Shown here piece after piece: positions 1 to 8,012 of a stretch of 64,000 nucleotides of DNA. The notes below the pieces were generated by a model that saw nothing but the letters and a program-made list of their open reading frames with translations, was not told the origin of the DNA and did not search any database. The position numbers were made by a program, and so were the translations under genes. The DNA is from Pseudomonadota bacterium (lineage in GTDB: Bacteria > Chloroflexota > UBA6077 > JAJPGT01), in contig JAJPGT010000106.1 in assembly GCA_021325655.1 (NCBI GenBank), positions 1 through 64,000 of the forward strand, written 5' to 3'. Every line of letters starts with the position of its first letter. The first letter of the stretch is position 1.

Positions 1-96
1 GAACCGCTCCTCCTCCGCCGCCGCCACCAGCACCCCATCCTTGAGCAGCGCCGCCGCCGCATCATGGTAGTAGCAGCTAATCCCCAATATGTACAT
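1..96 (-). CDS. NodU/CmcH-type carbamoyltransferase, N-terminal fragment
   Basis: Only the first 32 codons are in the window; the gene runs off the left edge. Reading the minus strand from the ATG at 96 gives MYILGISCYYHDAAAALLKD followed by GVLVAAAEEERF. This is the typical N-terminus of the carbamoyltransferase (NodU/CmcH) family, whose first domain has an ASKHA-like fold and carries the GIS...HDA and EEERF signatures. Such enzymes O-carbamoylate sugars, antibiotics or polysaccharides using carbamoyl phosphate. A GAGGGG ribosome-binding site lies just upstream. It sits downstream of the co-directional SGNH hydrolase gene, with 245 bases between, a pairing known from surface-polysaccharide loci. 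The fragment is short, but the motif match is strong. Confidence 0.8.
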   Translation of the reverse strand, partial: MYILGISCYYHDAAAALLKDGVLVAAAEEERF

Positions 97-341
97 CCGC
101 CCCTCGCTAGCCCCCCGGCCGCGCGACTACTTTGCCCATGACCATCCCATCTGCTCCTTTTCCCTGGGCGCCGCCTTCATTCCACCTGAAGGGAGCGCCG
201 ATCTGCGCGGCGCTCCACCCACGTACTGTGGCGCGATTCTAGCCGAGCCGCGCGATACCCCGGTGAAACCAGGGGCCAGCGTCGCTCCGAGCTGGCGTGC
301 CCCTCGCTACGGCAGATACGTGGAGCGCACGAGGCTGGGGC

Positions 342-1493
342 TCAACCGCCCTGTAGGTCCGAGCAGAGCTTCTGGGCGATCATCTCGCCGCCCAGCCGGT
401 TGCCCTCCTCGTTCCAGTGCCCGGTGCCGAGCTTCTTCCCGAACCCATGCAGATAGACGTGGTGCTGGTCGGCATACTCCTGGAACGGGCGGCCGAGTTG
501 GAGCAGGTCGATCCCGGCGCGGTCGGCCAGGCTCTTGATCCGATCATCGGGGTACCAGAGGTTCTCCACCCCGATCTGCTTCATGAACGCCTCCCGCTCC
601 ACTCGGTCCGGGTTCACCTGGATCGGGTTGCTGATCGTGACCAGCAGGAACTTGGCGCCGTGCGCGGTTACCTCATTCTTCATGGTGACGAGCAGGTCTT
701 CGGTTACGCTCCAGGCCTCCTGCCAGTCCGGGTCGGTCGGCTCCCGATACACCTCGGCCAGCTCGCCCTCCTCGTATAGCCCGCGCCGCAGGTTGCTGTT
801 CAGGCGGCCCAGCTCCTGGGTTAGCTGCGCCACGCGCGACTTGGTCAGCACCCAGTCCCAGAGCTGCTGGTTCCACCGCTGGTGCACCAGAAACGCCGGG
901 TCGGTCTTGAAGGAGTCGTCCAGAACGAGCTGCCCGTTCTTGTGGATGAAGTAGGGCTTCTGATTGTCCTGCGCGAGCGGGCGGTAGTTGTCGCTGATGT
1001 CATTCATCGAGAAGAACTCGAGGGTGACGATGTCGGGGTGATACTGCCAGACCCGCGAGCGCAGCACGATCAGCTCTTGTCCAGTGCCGTAGCCGCCGGT
1101 GCCGAAGTTCATCACCTCCACCTTCTTCCCTTGCAGAGCTGGGCAGGAGGCGAGCCGGTCGCCCATCACGGACCAGTAGAGCTTATCGATCGGGAGGAAC
1201 AGCCCTTCGGTAAAGGAGTCGCCGAGCGCGGCGATGCGGATGGTATCCGGGGGCTTGTCGAAGGTGTGCTCCTTGTCGTGGAGGCCCTGGCTGTTGATGG
1301 TGACCCAGGCGCCGCCTTCGCGGCCATACCAGTCGGAGGCGCCCGGCCGGAGCGAGACGCCCAGCTCGTTGTCCCAGATGTGGAACCGCGGGAAGGAGAT
1401 GCCGGCCACGCGGAGGACAAGCTCCATCACGAGCAAGGCCACGACGATGCCGCAGAGGCTGACTCCCAGGTTGGCGAGGATCCGCTTGAGCAC
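342..1493 (-). CDS. Membrane-anchored SGNH/GDSL-type hydrolase
   Basis: This 383-residue protein starts at GTG 1493, preceded by AAGGA eight bases upstream. An N-terminal hydrophobic segment (about residues 10-30) should anchor it in the membrane with the catalytic part outside. Block I of the SGNH family is GDSFTEG (residues 91-97, nucleophile Ser93), followed by a Gly/Asn-rich stretch (NFGTGGYGTG), SMNDISDN as the block III equivalent, and a C-terminal GHWNEEG with the candidate catalytic His359. Family members are esterases or acyl/acetyl transferases acting on polysaccharides or lipids. The neighbouring carbamoyltransferase supports a glycan-decoration role, but the substrate cannot be read from the sequence. 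A longer in-frame extension to 1685 looks non-coding. Confidence 0.8.
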   Translation of the reverse strand: MLKRILANLGVSLCGIVVALLVMELVLRVAGISFPRFHIWDNELGVSLRPGASDWYGREGGAWVTINSQGLHDKEHTFDKPPDTIRIAALGDSFTEGLFLPIDKLYWSVMGDRLASCPALQGKKVEVMNFGTGGYGTGQELIVLRSRVWQYHPDIVTLEFFSMNDISDNYRPLAQDNQKPYFIHKNGQLVLDDSFKTDPAFLVHQRWNQQLWDWVLTKSRVAQLTQELGRLNSNLRRGLYEEGELAEVYREPTDPDWQEAWSVTEDLLVTMKNEVTAHGAKFLLVTISNPIQVNPDRVEREAFMKQIGVENLWYPDDRIKSLADRAGIDLLQLGRPFQEYADQHHVYLHGFGKKLGTGHWNEEGNRLGGEMIAQKLCSDLQGG

Positions 1494-2257
1494 GTTCAGT
1501 TCCTTTTTGTGGAGTCGCCTTCCAGGATCGCCGGGTGGGCGGCCACAGCGAACACCCAGAGCCGCAAGACGCCTTGCGGCGGTCGAAAGGCGACGGTCTC
1601 CGTACCGGAGCGATAGTACTCTCGAGCGATCGTTCGTATGTGAAATACCCTGGGCTCGCGGCCAGGCGGCCGGTATTGTCGCCAATACGAGCGCCTGAAT
1701 GCCAGCCTGACGTATGGGCCGCGGCGAAGCCGTGGAGACGTGAGCGCCCGGCGGAGGGCCTGAGAGCAGACTCCGTCGGGCTCCTTTGAGGTCGGGGTTA
1801 GGGTAGGGTCTATCCGATTATTGAGAGCTTATTAAGGGCAGAGGCCGAGGTGTGCAGGGGATCCCCCGGGCCGCCCGCATTTCGGCCGCGGCCGGCGCGC
1901 CCGGCCGCTCCTCCCCAACCCGCGAATGTCACTCGCACCGCGGACCACCGCCCCCGTCGCTGTCGAGGGGCGGGACCCCACGCACCTCCAGCCCTGTGGG
2001 ACCAGCGACGACAGGGCGCGTATCCCTCCGGCTCCGCCGCGCCAACGCCCCCCAGCAGCGCCGAAGAGGCCCTACGCATAGTGGTCGGACAACTTGACAA
2101 ACTCCCCGGAGCCCAGTAGCGTAAAGCTCGCCTCAGCCCGAGCGCTCCCGGCGCAGGTGGAACCGGAGCGCCGAGGCCAGTCGTCGATGCCGGACGAGCC
2201 GCAACCGGCCGCAGCGCCCAGCGACATCCCGCGGCGATCTTGAGAAGGGGGCTTTTC
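1494..2257. other. Divergent intergenic region, no gene seen
   Basis: These 764 bases separate the minus-strand SGNH gene from the plus-strand ABC importer. No reading frame here looks like protein. An 8-bp hairpin (GCCGCAAG, loop ACGC, CTTGCGGC) occupies 1561-1580 on the SGNH side. A recognisable promoter for the importer lies at 2094-2122 and is listed separately. The rest is GC-rich sequence with no repeat or RNA that I recognise. Confidence 0.5.
2094..2122 (+). promoter_or_regulatory. Putative sigma-70-type promoter of the first sugar importer
   Basis: A perfect TTGACA -35 box (2094-2099) is followed after exactly 17 bases by TAGCGT (2117-2122), a weak -10 with three matches to TATAAT. 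Transcription would begin near 2129, leaving a leader of about 130 bases before the binding-protein start codon. The -35 box and spacing are the support; the -10 is poor. Confidence 0.5.
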
Positions 2258-3367
2258 ATGTCCGAAGCGGAACAGACCCAGCCGCACGCTTCCGAGTCCG
2301 ACATCACCCGGCGCAACCTGCTGCAGCGGATGATGGCGCTGTCGCTGCTGGCGATCGGTGGAGCCGCCCTGGAGGCGTGCGCGCCGTCCGCGCCGCCCCA
2401 GCCCACGGCAGCGCCCAGCGGCAGCACCGCCCAGCAGCCCCAGCAGCAGCAGGCCACGCCGGCCCCGAGCGGCAACCTGCCCGGCCAGGGCAAGCGGCTC
2501 AAGGCGGCGTTCTCCAACGCCGGCCTGGGCGCCACCTGGTGCGCACAGGGCAAGGAAGCGGCTGAGCAGTGGGGCAAGTGGTTTGGCGTCGACATCACCT
2601 GGTTCGACGGCGGCCTGAGCGTGGACAAGCAACGCAAGGCGATCGAGGACATGGCGAGCCAGAAGTGGGACTTCGTCGCCATCCAGCCCTTCGGCATCGG
2701 GACGCTAGTCGACCCGGTCAAGCGGATGATCGACGCCGGCATTCCGGTGATCCAGATGGACACGGTGATCGCCCCGCCGGACGCTGGGCTGAAGATCGTC
2801 ACCTTCCTTGAGCCGGACAACGTCTGGATGGGCGAGCAGTCCACCCAGGCGCTGATCAACGCCATCGGTGGCAAGGGCGAGATCATCATGACTCAGGGCG
2901 CGGCCGGCCACACCGGGGCGCAGGGGCGGGCCAAGGGCTTCCACAACGTCGTCGCCAAGTACCCGGACATCAAGGTGGTAGCCGAGGACTTCGCCGACTG
3001 GGATGTGAACAAGGTCGCCAAGCTGTGGGAGGACTACCTGGTCAAGTACCCGAATGTGAAGGGCGGGTTCTTCCACAACGACGACATGGCGCTGGCCGCC
3101 TACAAGGTCGCCAAGAACGCCGGCAAGGACATCAAGATGTCCGGGGTGGACGCGATGCCGCCCGCGGTGGAGGCGGTAGCCAACGGCCAGCTCGTCGCCT
3201 CCGTGCGCAACCCCTCGTCCCGTATTCACTGGGGCGCGGTGGTCATCGGCTGGCTCATCGCCAATGGCGAGAAGGACATTCCCGACTACATCCTGATGGA
3301 CGGCCCGGTCGTCACCCAGAAGAACGCCCCGGGGCTGCTGTTCGAGCAGAAGCACTACCTGATCTAA
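2258..3367 (+). CDS. Sugar ABC transporter substrate-binding lipoprotein (RbsB-like)
   Basis: This 369-residue periplasmic-binding-protein-fold protein captures a sugar outside the membrane. The start at ATG 2258 follows a GAGAAGGGG site. The signal region has a twin-arginine pair (RRNLLQ, residues 18-23), a hydrophobic stretch and a lipobox ending LEAC, so Cys41 would be lipidated. A Pro/Gln/Ala-rich linker (about 45-75) precedes the mature domain. The body has features of type I sugar-binding proteins: a repeated helix/strand pattern, IQMDT in the hinge region, GKGEIIMTQG and FFHNDDMALAAY. It is followed by ATPase and permease genes. The substrate is likely a pentose or hexose, but the sequence does not say which. 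Confidence 0.9.
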   Translation: MSEAEQTQPHASESDITRRNLLQRMMALSLLAIGGAALEACAPSAPPQPTAAPSGSTAQQPQQQQATPAPSGNLPGQGKRLKAAFSNAGLGATWCAQGKEAAEQWGKWFGVDITWFDGGLSVDKQRKAIEDMASQKWDFVAIQPFGIGTLVDPVKRMIDAGIPVIQMDTVIAPPDAGLKIVTFLEPDNVWMGEQSTQALINAIGGKGEIIMTQGAAGHTGAQGRAKGFHNVVAKYPDIKVVAEDFADWDVNKVAKLWEDYLVKYPNVKGGFFHNDDMALAAYKVAKNAGKDIKMSGVDAMPPAVEAVANGQLVASVRNPSSRIHWGAVVIGWLIANGEKDIPDYILMDGPVVTQKNAPGLLFEQKHYLI

Positions 3368-3387
3368 CGCGCCCCGGTGGGCGCGTT
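3366..3387 (+). terminator. Intercistronic hairpin after the binding protein
   Basis: A perfect 9-bp stem (AACGCGCCC with GGGCGCGTT) and a four-base loop begins inside the stop codon of the binding-protein gene. No T-run follows, so it probably acts as partial attenuation or 3'-end protection that keeps binding-protein mRNA more abundant than the downstream ATPase and permease message. Confidence 0.55.
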
Positions 3388-3405
3388 GAGGCGAATGGGT
3401 GGGCA

Positions 3406-3430
3406 GGGCGTGGCGCTTCCCGCCACGCCC
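3406..3430 (+). terminator. Second intercistronic hairpin
   Basis: A perfect 10-bp stem (GGGCGTGGCG with CGCCACGCCC) and loop CTTCC lies 18 bases after the first hairpin and about 50 bases before the ATPase start. Like the first, it lacks a T-tract. Confidence 0.5.
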
Positions 3431-3482
3431 CTGACCGGCGGTATCGTTCCCCATCCTCCACCTGCCTGCTAGAAGGGCCTGC

Positions 3483-4994
3483 ATGGGACACGCAGTCGCC
3501 ACCGAACCGGTCCTGGAACTCCGGGGCGTCTCCAAGCGCTTCGGCGGCGCCCAGGCACTCGCCGACCTCGACTTCGACCTCCGCCCGGGCGAGATCCATG
3601 GACTGCTGGGCGAGAATGGCGCCGGTAAGTCGACCCTGGTGAAGATTCTGGCCGGGGTACACGGCGAATACGAGGGGGAGATGCGGCTGCGGGGGCAACC
3701 GATCCGCTTCGCCTCCCCGGCAGAAGCCAAAGCCGCCGGAATCGGGATGGTGTACCAGGAGCTGAGCCTGTTCAAGCCGCTCTCCGTGGCAGAGAACATC
3801 TTCTCCAGCAACCCGCCGCTGCGGGCCGGCGGCCTGGTCGACTGGCAGCGTCTGTACCGCGAGGCGCGCGAGCACCTGCACGACCTGGGGCTGGACCTGG
3901 ATGAGAAGATCCCGGTGGGTACGCTCCCGGTGGGCGTGCAGCAGCTCGTGGAGATCGCCCGGGTGCTGTTCTCCGGCGCTCAGGTGATCATCCTGGACGA
4001 GCCGACCTCCGCCCTGTCGCCGCCGGAGGCCGAGCGCTTATTCGCCTTCATGCGCCGGCTGCGCGATCAAGGCCGCAGCCTGATCCTGATTACGCACTTC
4101 ATCGAGGACGCGCTGCGCGTCGCCGATCGCGTCACTGTGCTCAAGAACGGCCGCCGGGTTGCCACGCTGGAGGCCGCCAGCGCCACCCAGGATGACATTA
4201 TCCGGCTGATGATCGGCGAGGACGCCCGGATCCTCCAACGGACGTACCAGGAGGAGCGGGCGCAGCTCCACGAGAGCCGGCGGGGCGCGGTGGTGCTCCA
4301 GGTGCGCGGGCTGACTCGCCAGGGCTTCTTCGAGGACGTGAGCTTCGACCTGCGCGAGGGCGAGATCCTCGGCCTGTACGGCTATGTAGGCGCCGGCCAC
4401 TCCGAAGTTGCTCAGGTGCTGTTCGGAGTGCGGCAGGCGGACCGTGGTGAGATTGTGCTGGACGGACGCCCGGTTCAGATCAGCTCGCCTGCCCGGGCCA
4501 AGCAGCTCGGCTTCGCCTACGTCCCGGAAAACCGCCGCACCGCGCTGCAGTTGCGGGTGGAGCTGTACAAGAACATCTCCCTGGCGCACCTGAGCGGGCT
4601 GACGGGCTGGCTGCTGAAGCCCCGGCGCGAACTGGCGATCGCCCGCCAGCAGATTCAGCAGCTCGGCATCCGCCCGCCCAACCCGCTCCTGCCGGTCGGC
4701 TCGCTCAGCGGCGGCAACCAGCAGAAGGCGCTACTCGCCAAGTGGCTGGTGAAGCGCCCGCGGGTGCTACTCCTGGTGGAGCCCACCCGGGGCATGGACG
4801 TCGGCGCCAAGGACGAGGTGCTGGAGATCATCCTGCGCTTGCGCGAGCAAGGCGTGGCGGTGCTGCTCATCTCCAGCGAGCCCGAGACGATCATCGCCAA
4901 TAGCGACCGGATCCTGGTCATGTCGCACGGCCGCGTGACCAAGGAGTTCGCCGACGAGGAAGTGACCAAAGCCGCTCTGTTGAGGTACGCGTGA
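3483..4994 (+). CDS. Sugar ABC transporter ATPase, two nucleotide-binding domains (RbsA-like)
   Basis: This 503-residue protein has the usual length of the RbsA/XylG class with two fused NBDs. The first has Walker A GENGAGKST (43-51), an atypical signature LPVGVQQ, and Walker B ending LDEPTSAL (about 171). The second has the family's degenerate Walker A (GYVGAGHSE) and a clean LSGGNQQK signature. Its Walker B, however, reads LLLVEPTRG: Val432 replaces the usual Asp, while Glu433 is kept. The codon is GTG, so at least two base changes separate it from an Asp codon. The protein powers uptake through the permease whose gene overlaps it by four bases (GTGA). Confidence 0.92.
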   Translation: MGHAVATEPVLELRGVSKRFGGAQALADLDFDLRPGEIHGLLGENGAGKSTLVKILAGVHGEYEGEMRLRGQPIRFASPAEAKAAGIGMVYQELSLFKPLSVAENIFSSNPPLRAGGLVDWQRLYREAREHLHDLGLDLDEKIPVGTLPVGVQQLVEIARVLFSGAQVIILDEPTSALSPPEAERLFAFMRRLRDQGRSLILITHFIEDALRVADRVTVLKNGRRVATLEAASATQDDIIRLMIGEDARILQRTYQEERAQLHESRRGAVVLQVRGLTRQGFFEDVSFDLREGEILGLYGYVGAGHSEVAQVLFGVRQADRGEIVLDGRPVQISSPARAKQLGFAYVPENRRTALQLRVELYKNISLAHLSGLTGWLLKPRRELAIARQQIQQLGIRPPNPLLPVGSLSGGNQQKALLAKWLVKRPRVLLLVEPTRGMDVGAKDEVLEIILRLREQGVAVLLISSEPETIIANSDRILVMSHGRVTKEFADEEVTKAALLRYA

Positions 4995-6061
4995 GTAAGT
5001 CCGCTCTCCCCACGACGCAGCCCGCTGGCGCCCCGCCTACCCCCGCCGCTCCACGGCCGGTCGGCGGCGCGCTGGAGTACTTCCGCCAGCGCTCACGCGA
5101 CCTCGCGCCGCTGACCGTGCTGGTGGTGCTCTCCATCTTCTTCACGCTCGCTGCCCCGAGCGCCTTCCCCACTCTGGAGAACTGGCGGAACATCCTGGCC
5201 CAGGTCGCCTCCCTGGCGGTCGTCTCGACCGGCGTCACGTTCGTGCTGCTGCTCGGCGAGATCGACCTCTCGATCGCCTCCATGGCGACGATGACCGGCG
5301 TGATCGCGACGATGCTGTACGAAGGGGCCAAGTTCGACTTCGGCTTCACCAGCCTCGAGCTCCAGCTCCCCATGGTCCCCTCGGTGCTGCTGGCCTGGCT
5401 CTTCGCGCTGGCGCTGGGCGCGGTGAGCGGCTTCGTCGCCACCCGCATCGGCATCCCCACGTTCATGGCGACGCTGGCGATGCTGCAGATCACCGACGGC
5501 ATCGCCCTGTACTGGACCAAGGGCAGCATCAAGTACAAGATCCCGCCGATCCTCACCACCCTGGGCAGTGACTATCTCGGACCGCTTCCGATCATCATCC
5601 TGGTCGCCGCCGTCGTCCTGCTCCTGGGCCACCTGGTGCTCACCCAGACGCGCTTCGGCCGCTACGTGTATATGACGGGCTCCAGCCGCGAGGCGGCGGA
5701 GCTATCCGGGATCAATACCCGCAACATCGTCCTGGCCTGCTTCGCGCTGAGCGCGTTCCTGGCCGGGATGGCGGGAATGCTGAACGTTGGCCGCCTCGGC
5801 AGTGCACAGGCCTACGGCCTGTCGGACATGCTGCTGGACAGCATCGCCTCGGTGGTGCTCGGCGGCACCTCGCTGTTCGGTGGCGAAGGCGGCATCCCGA
5901 ACACCATCATCGGACTGCTGATCTTCGGCGTGCTCAACAACGGGTTGAACCTGGTGCAGGTAGACATCTACCTGAAGCCGTGGGTCCGCGGCCTGATCTT
6001 GCTGCTGGCGCTGATCATCAACGTCTACGCCCTGCGCCTGCGTACCCGGGGGAATCGCTAG
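4991..6061 (+). CDS. Sugar ABC transporter permease (RbsC/XylH-like)
   Basis: This 356-residue polytopic membrane protein belongs to the branched-chain amino acid/ribose-type permease family. The GTG start overlaps the ATPase stop. After a soluble N-terminus of about 40 residues come some eight to ten hydrophobic helices. Conserved family stretches are LLLGEIDLSIASM, ATRIGIPTFMATLAML, GSSREAAELSGI and SVVLGGTSLFGGEGG. It forms the translocation channel for the sugar bound by the 2258-3367 lipoprotein. No sugar-catabolic gene directly follows, so the substrate stays open. Confidence 0.92.
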   Translation: MSKSALPTTQPAGAPPTPAAPRPVGGALEYFRQRSRDLAPLTVLVVLSIFFTLAAPSAFPTLENWRNILAQVASLAVVSTGVTFVLLLGEIDLSIASMATMTGVIATMLYEGAKFDFGFTSLELQLPMVPSVLLAWLFALALGAVSGFVATRIGIPTFMATLAMLQITDGIALYWTKGSIKYKIPPILTTLGSDYLGPLPIIILVAAVVLLLGHLVLTQTRFGRYVYMTGSSREAAELSGINTRNIVLACFALSAFLAGMAGMLNVGRLGSAQAYGLSDMLLDSIASVVLGGTSLFGGEGGIPNTIIGLLIFGVLNNGLNLVQVDIYLKPWVRGLILLLALIINVYALRLRTRGNR

Positions 6062-6150
6062 GGAGCACGGCCAGCCGTCTGGAGAGGCGGTTGCCTGCGC
6101 CGCTCCTGGCCGCCGCGGCCAGCGTGAGCGAGCCCCGCCGCGCCGTTAAA

Positions 6151-6177
6151 CTGCTCGGTGCTCGCTGAGCCGAGCAG
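6151..6177 (+). other. Hairpin abutting the slipin ribosome-binding site
   Basis: An 8-bp perfect stem (CTGCTCGG with CCGAGCAG, 11-base loop) ends directly against the AGGGAG that serves as the Shine-Dalgarno for the gene starting at 6189. It could end the importer transcript or modulate initiation of the next gene. Confidence 0.4.
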
Positions 6178-6188
6178 GGAGACAGTGT

Positions 6189-7007
6189 ATGGTCGGCATG
6201 GCGCTGATGGTGTTCCTGGTCGTCATGGGGCTCATCATCCTGCTCGCCTCACTCCGCATGTGCGCGGAGTGGGAGCGCAAAGTGGTGCTGCGCCTGGGCC
6301 GCTTCGCCGGGGTGCGGGGTCCGGGCGTCTTCCTGCTGCTGCCGTTCGTGGAGACCACGCCGTTTACACTGGACATGCGGACGGTGACGTTCGACTTCCG
6401 TGCCGAGGCGGCGCTCACCCGGGACAACGTCCCGGTGGCGGTGGACGCGGCGGTGTTCTGGCGGGTCGTGGACGCGGGACGGGCGGCGCTGCAGGTCGCC
6501 GACTACCGGGCGGCGGTGGCGAACGCGGCTCAGGCGGCGCTGCGGGATATCCTCGGCCGGACGATGCTGACCGAGGTGCTCGCCGACCGGGAGCGGCTGG
6601 ACCGGGAGATGACGGAGACGCTGGACGCGCAGACCGAGGCCTGGGGAATCAAGGTCGCCTCGGTGCTGATCCGGGACATCCGCATCCCGGACGCGCTACA
6701 GGACGCGATGAGCCGGGTGGCGCAGGCGGAGCGGGAGAAGCAGGCGCGGACAGTGCTGGGCGAGAGCGAAGTGGACATCGCCGCGCGCTTCGCCGAGGCG
6801 GGCCGGATCTATGCCGCCAACCCGATGGCGATGCACCTGCGTGGGATGAATATGCTGTTCGAGACAATGAAGGAGAAGGCGTCGGTGATCGTTGTCCCCT
6901 CCAGCGCGGTGGACAGCATGGGCTTTGGCGGGCTGGCCGGCATGGCCGCGCTCGCGCGCGGGGCAGAGCCGGCGGCGGGTGAGCCACCGCCGGCCCAGGA
7001 GCACTGA
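6189..7007 (+). CDS. SPFH/band 7 (stomatin-like, slipin) membrane protein
   Basis: This 272-residue protein has an N-terminal transmembrane helix (about residues 4-22) followed by a full SPFH domain. Diagnostic stretches include WERKVVLRLGRFAGVRGPG, the DMRTVTFDF strand, TRDNVPVAVDAAVFWRV, LRDILGRTMLTEVLADR and WGIKVASVLIRDIRIPD. An AQAEREKQAR coiled-coil segment follows, as in bacterial slipins. Such proteins oligomerise as membrane scaffolds and often partner NfeD proteases; no nfeD is next to it here. An AGGGAG site eight bases before ATG 6189 supports the start. Confidence 0.9.
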   Translation: MVGMALMVFLVVMGLIILLASLRMCAEWERKVVLRLGRFAGVRGPGVFLLLPFVETTPFTLDMRTVTFDFRAEAALTRDNVPVAVDAAVFWRVVDAGRAALQVADYRAAVANAAQAALRDILGRTMLTEVLADRERLDREMTETLDAQTEAWGIKVASVLIRDIRIPDALQDAMSRVAQAEREKQARTVLGESEVDIAARFAEAGRIYAANPMAMHLRGMNMLFETMKEKASVIVVPSSAVDSMGFGGLAGMAALARGAEPAAGEPPPAQEH

Positions 7008-7029
7008 ACGCTGTCCGGCGGGGTGAAGC

Positions 7030-7527
7030 TCAGGTGGGCCGCCCTCCCCGGAGCTTCCCCACCGCCTCGAGCACCTCGTCGGGATTGGGCAGACTGGGTG
7101 GTTCCGTGTTGTCCCAGCGATAGGTGACCTTTCCGTCGCGGCCAATGACAAACACCGCGCGCCGGCCGACGCCCTTCAGACCAGTTGCGGTGTCGTACAG
7201 GCCGGCGTACTGGGGGATCACCTCGCGGTTGAAGTCGGACAGCAGCACGAAGTCGTCCGGCAGGCCGAGCTGCTTGTGGTAGGCGGCGTGGGCGTACCAG
7301 CTATCCACGCTGATCCCGTACACCCGCGCCCGCTGCGCCCGGAACTGCTCGAATTTCGCCCCGAACTGGGACAGCTCATTCGTTCAGCCCGGGCTGAAGT
7401 CCAGCACGTAGAACAGCAGCACCACCGGCCCCTCCCGCAGCGCCTCGGACAGCCGCACCCGCTGGGAAGCGCTGGCCGGCAGCTCGAAATCCGGAGCGGT
7501 CTCTCCCACCATCGGCCCACTGGGCAT
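7030..7527 (-). CDS. Peroxiredoxin (AhpC/TSA) with in-frame TGA at the catalytic position, probable selenoprotein
   Basis: Reading from ATG 7527 (GGAGG site eight bases upstream) gives 47 residues ending YVLDFSPG, then TGA (7386-7384), then the same frame continues TNELSQFGAKF and on to a full peroxiredoxin C-terminus at 7030. Total length is 165 residues if TGA is decoded. In thiol peroxidases the order is FSPxC-TxE, so TGA falls exactly on the peroxidatic cysteine (position 48). No cysteine occurs anywhere else, so this would be a 1-Sec enzyme reducing peroxides. The Pro usual seven residues before the active site is Val41. Ser45 (Thr/Ser position) and the Arg of GRRAVFVIG are kept. A hairpin follows at SECIS distance. 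The alternative is a Cys-to-stop mutation or base error. Confidence 0.8.
7358..7386 (-). promoter_or_regulatory. Candidate bacterial SECIS hairpin after the peroxiredoxin TGA
   Basis: Counting from the TGA, bases 12-26 (7372-7358) fold as GUCCC / AGUUC loop / GGGGC: five pairs, one of them G-U. The loop starts 16 bases after the UGA, and G is its second base, followed by U. Known bacterial SECIS elements lie within the coding region just downstream of UGA and show a short upper stem with G near the 5' side of the apical loop, often as GU. The match is by eye. A 5-bp stem in GC-rich DNA is weak on its own. Confidence 0.5.
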
Positions 7528-7574
7528 CGCTGTCACCTCCAGCAGCCCGCTGCATCGCCTCACAAGAGACGCAG

Positions 7575-8009
7575 CTACTTGATATCCAGCAGCTCCACCT
7601 CGAAGATCAGGGTAGCGTTGGGCGGGATCACGCCGCCGGCGCCGCGCGCGCCATAGCCCAGCTCGGGCGGGATGGTAAGGCGGCGCTTTCCCCCCACCCG
7701 CATCCCCTGCACGCCCTGGTCCCAGCCTTTGATGACCTGCCCGGCCCCGAGCGGGAACGAGAACGGCTGGCCCCGATCCCTGGAACTGTCGAACTTCTTT
7801 CCATCGGCCAGCCACCCGGTGTAGTGAACCACGGCGGTCTGCCCCGTCTTGATCTCGGGCCCCGTGCCCACCACCAGGTCCTCGATCTTCAAGCCGTTCG
7901 GCATGGTGACAACCGTCCCTCCCGCGGCTGGCGCCGAGGCGCCCGGTTGCGCCGAGCAGCCGACCAGCAGCAGCGCGAGCGCAACGATGCACGGGGCAAT
8001 CCACCGCAT
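7575..8009 (-). CDS. FKBP-type peptidyl-prolyl isomerase lipoprotein
   Basis: This 144-residue protein has a lipoprotein signal (LALLLVGC, Cys18) and a single complete FKBP domain. Family landmarks are [54 protein letters not shown] and [16 protein letters not shown]. The aromatic and Asp residues lining the active pocket (Tyr, Asp, Trp, Tyr, Phe) are present. It should assist folding of exported proteins outside the membrane. It lies three bases after the upstream hypothetical gene and 47 bases before the peroxiredoxin gene, so the three may form one operon. Confidence 0.95.
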   Translation of the reverse strand: MRWIAPCIVALALLLVGCSAQPGASAPAAGGTVVTMPNGLKIEDLVVGTGPEIKTGQTAVVHYTGWLADGKKFDSSRDRGQPFSFPLGAGQVIKGWDQGVQGMRVGGKRRLTIPPELGYGARGAGGVIPPNATLIFEVELLDIK

Positions 8010-8012
8010 CCG

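Noticed and set aside
89..538. A 149-codon plus-strand frame at the left edge
   Set aside because: It overlaps the SGNH gene antisense and has no protein character; the left edge is better explained by the minus-strand carbamoyltransferase start.
1810..2889. A 359-codon minus-strand frame over the first binding protein and its upstream region
   Set aside because: Antisense to a well-supported lipoprotein; it lacks a domain and a ribosome-binding site.
7384..8004. A 206-codon minus-strand frame that reaches from the FKBP region into the first 47 codons of the peroxiredoxin
   Set aside because: Only its last 48 codons, from ATG 7527, are protein-like; the earlier part lies across the FKBP gene in another frame. 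The true gene starts at 7527 and continues past the TGA.
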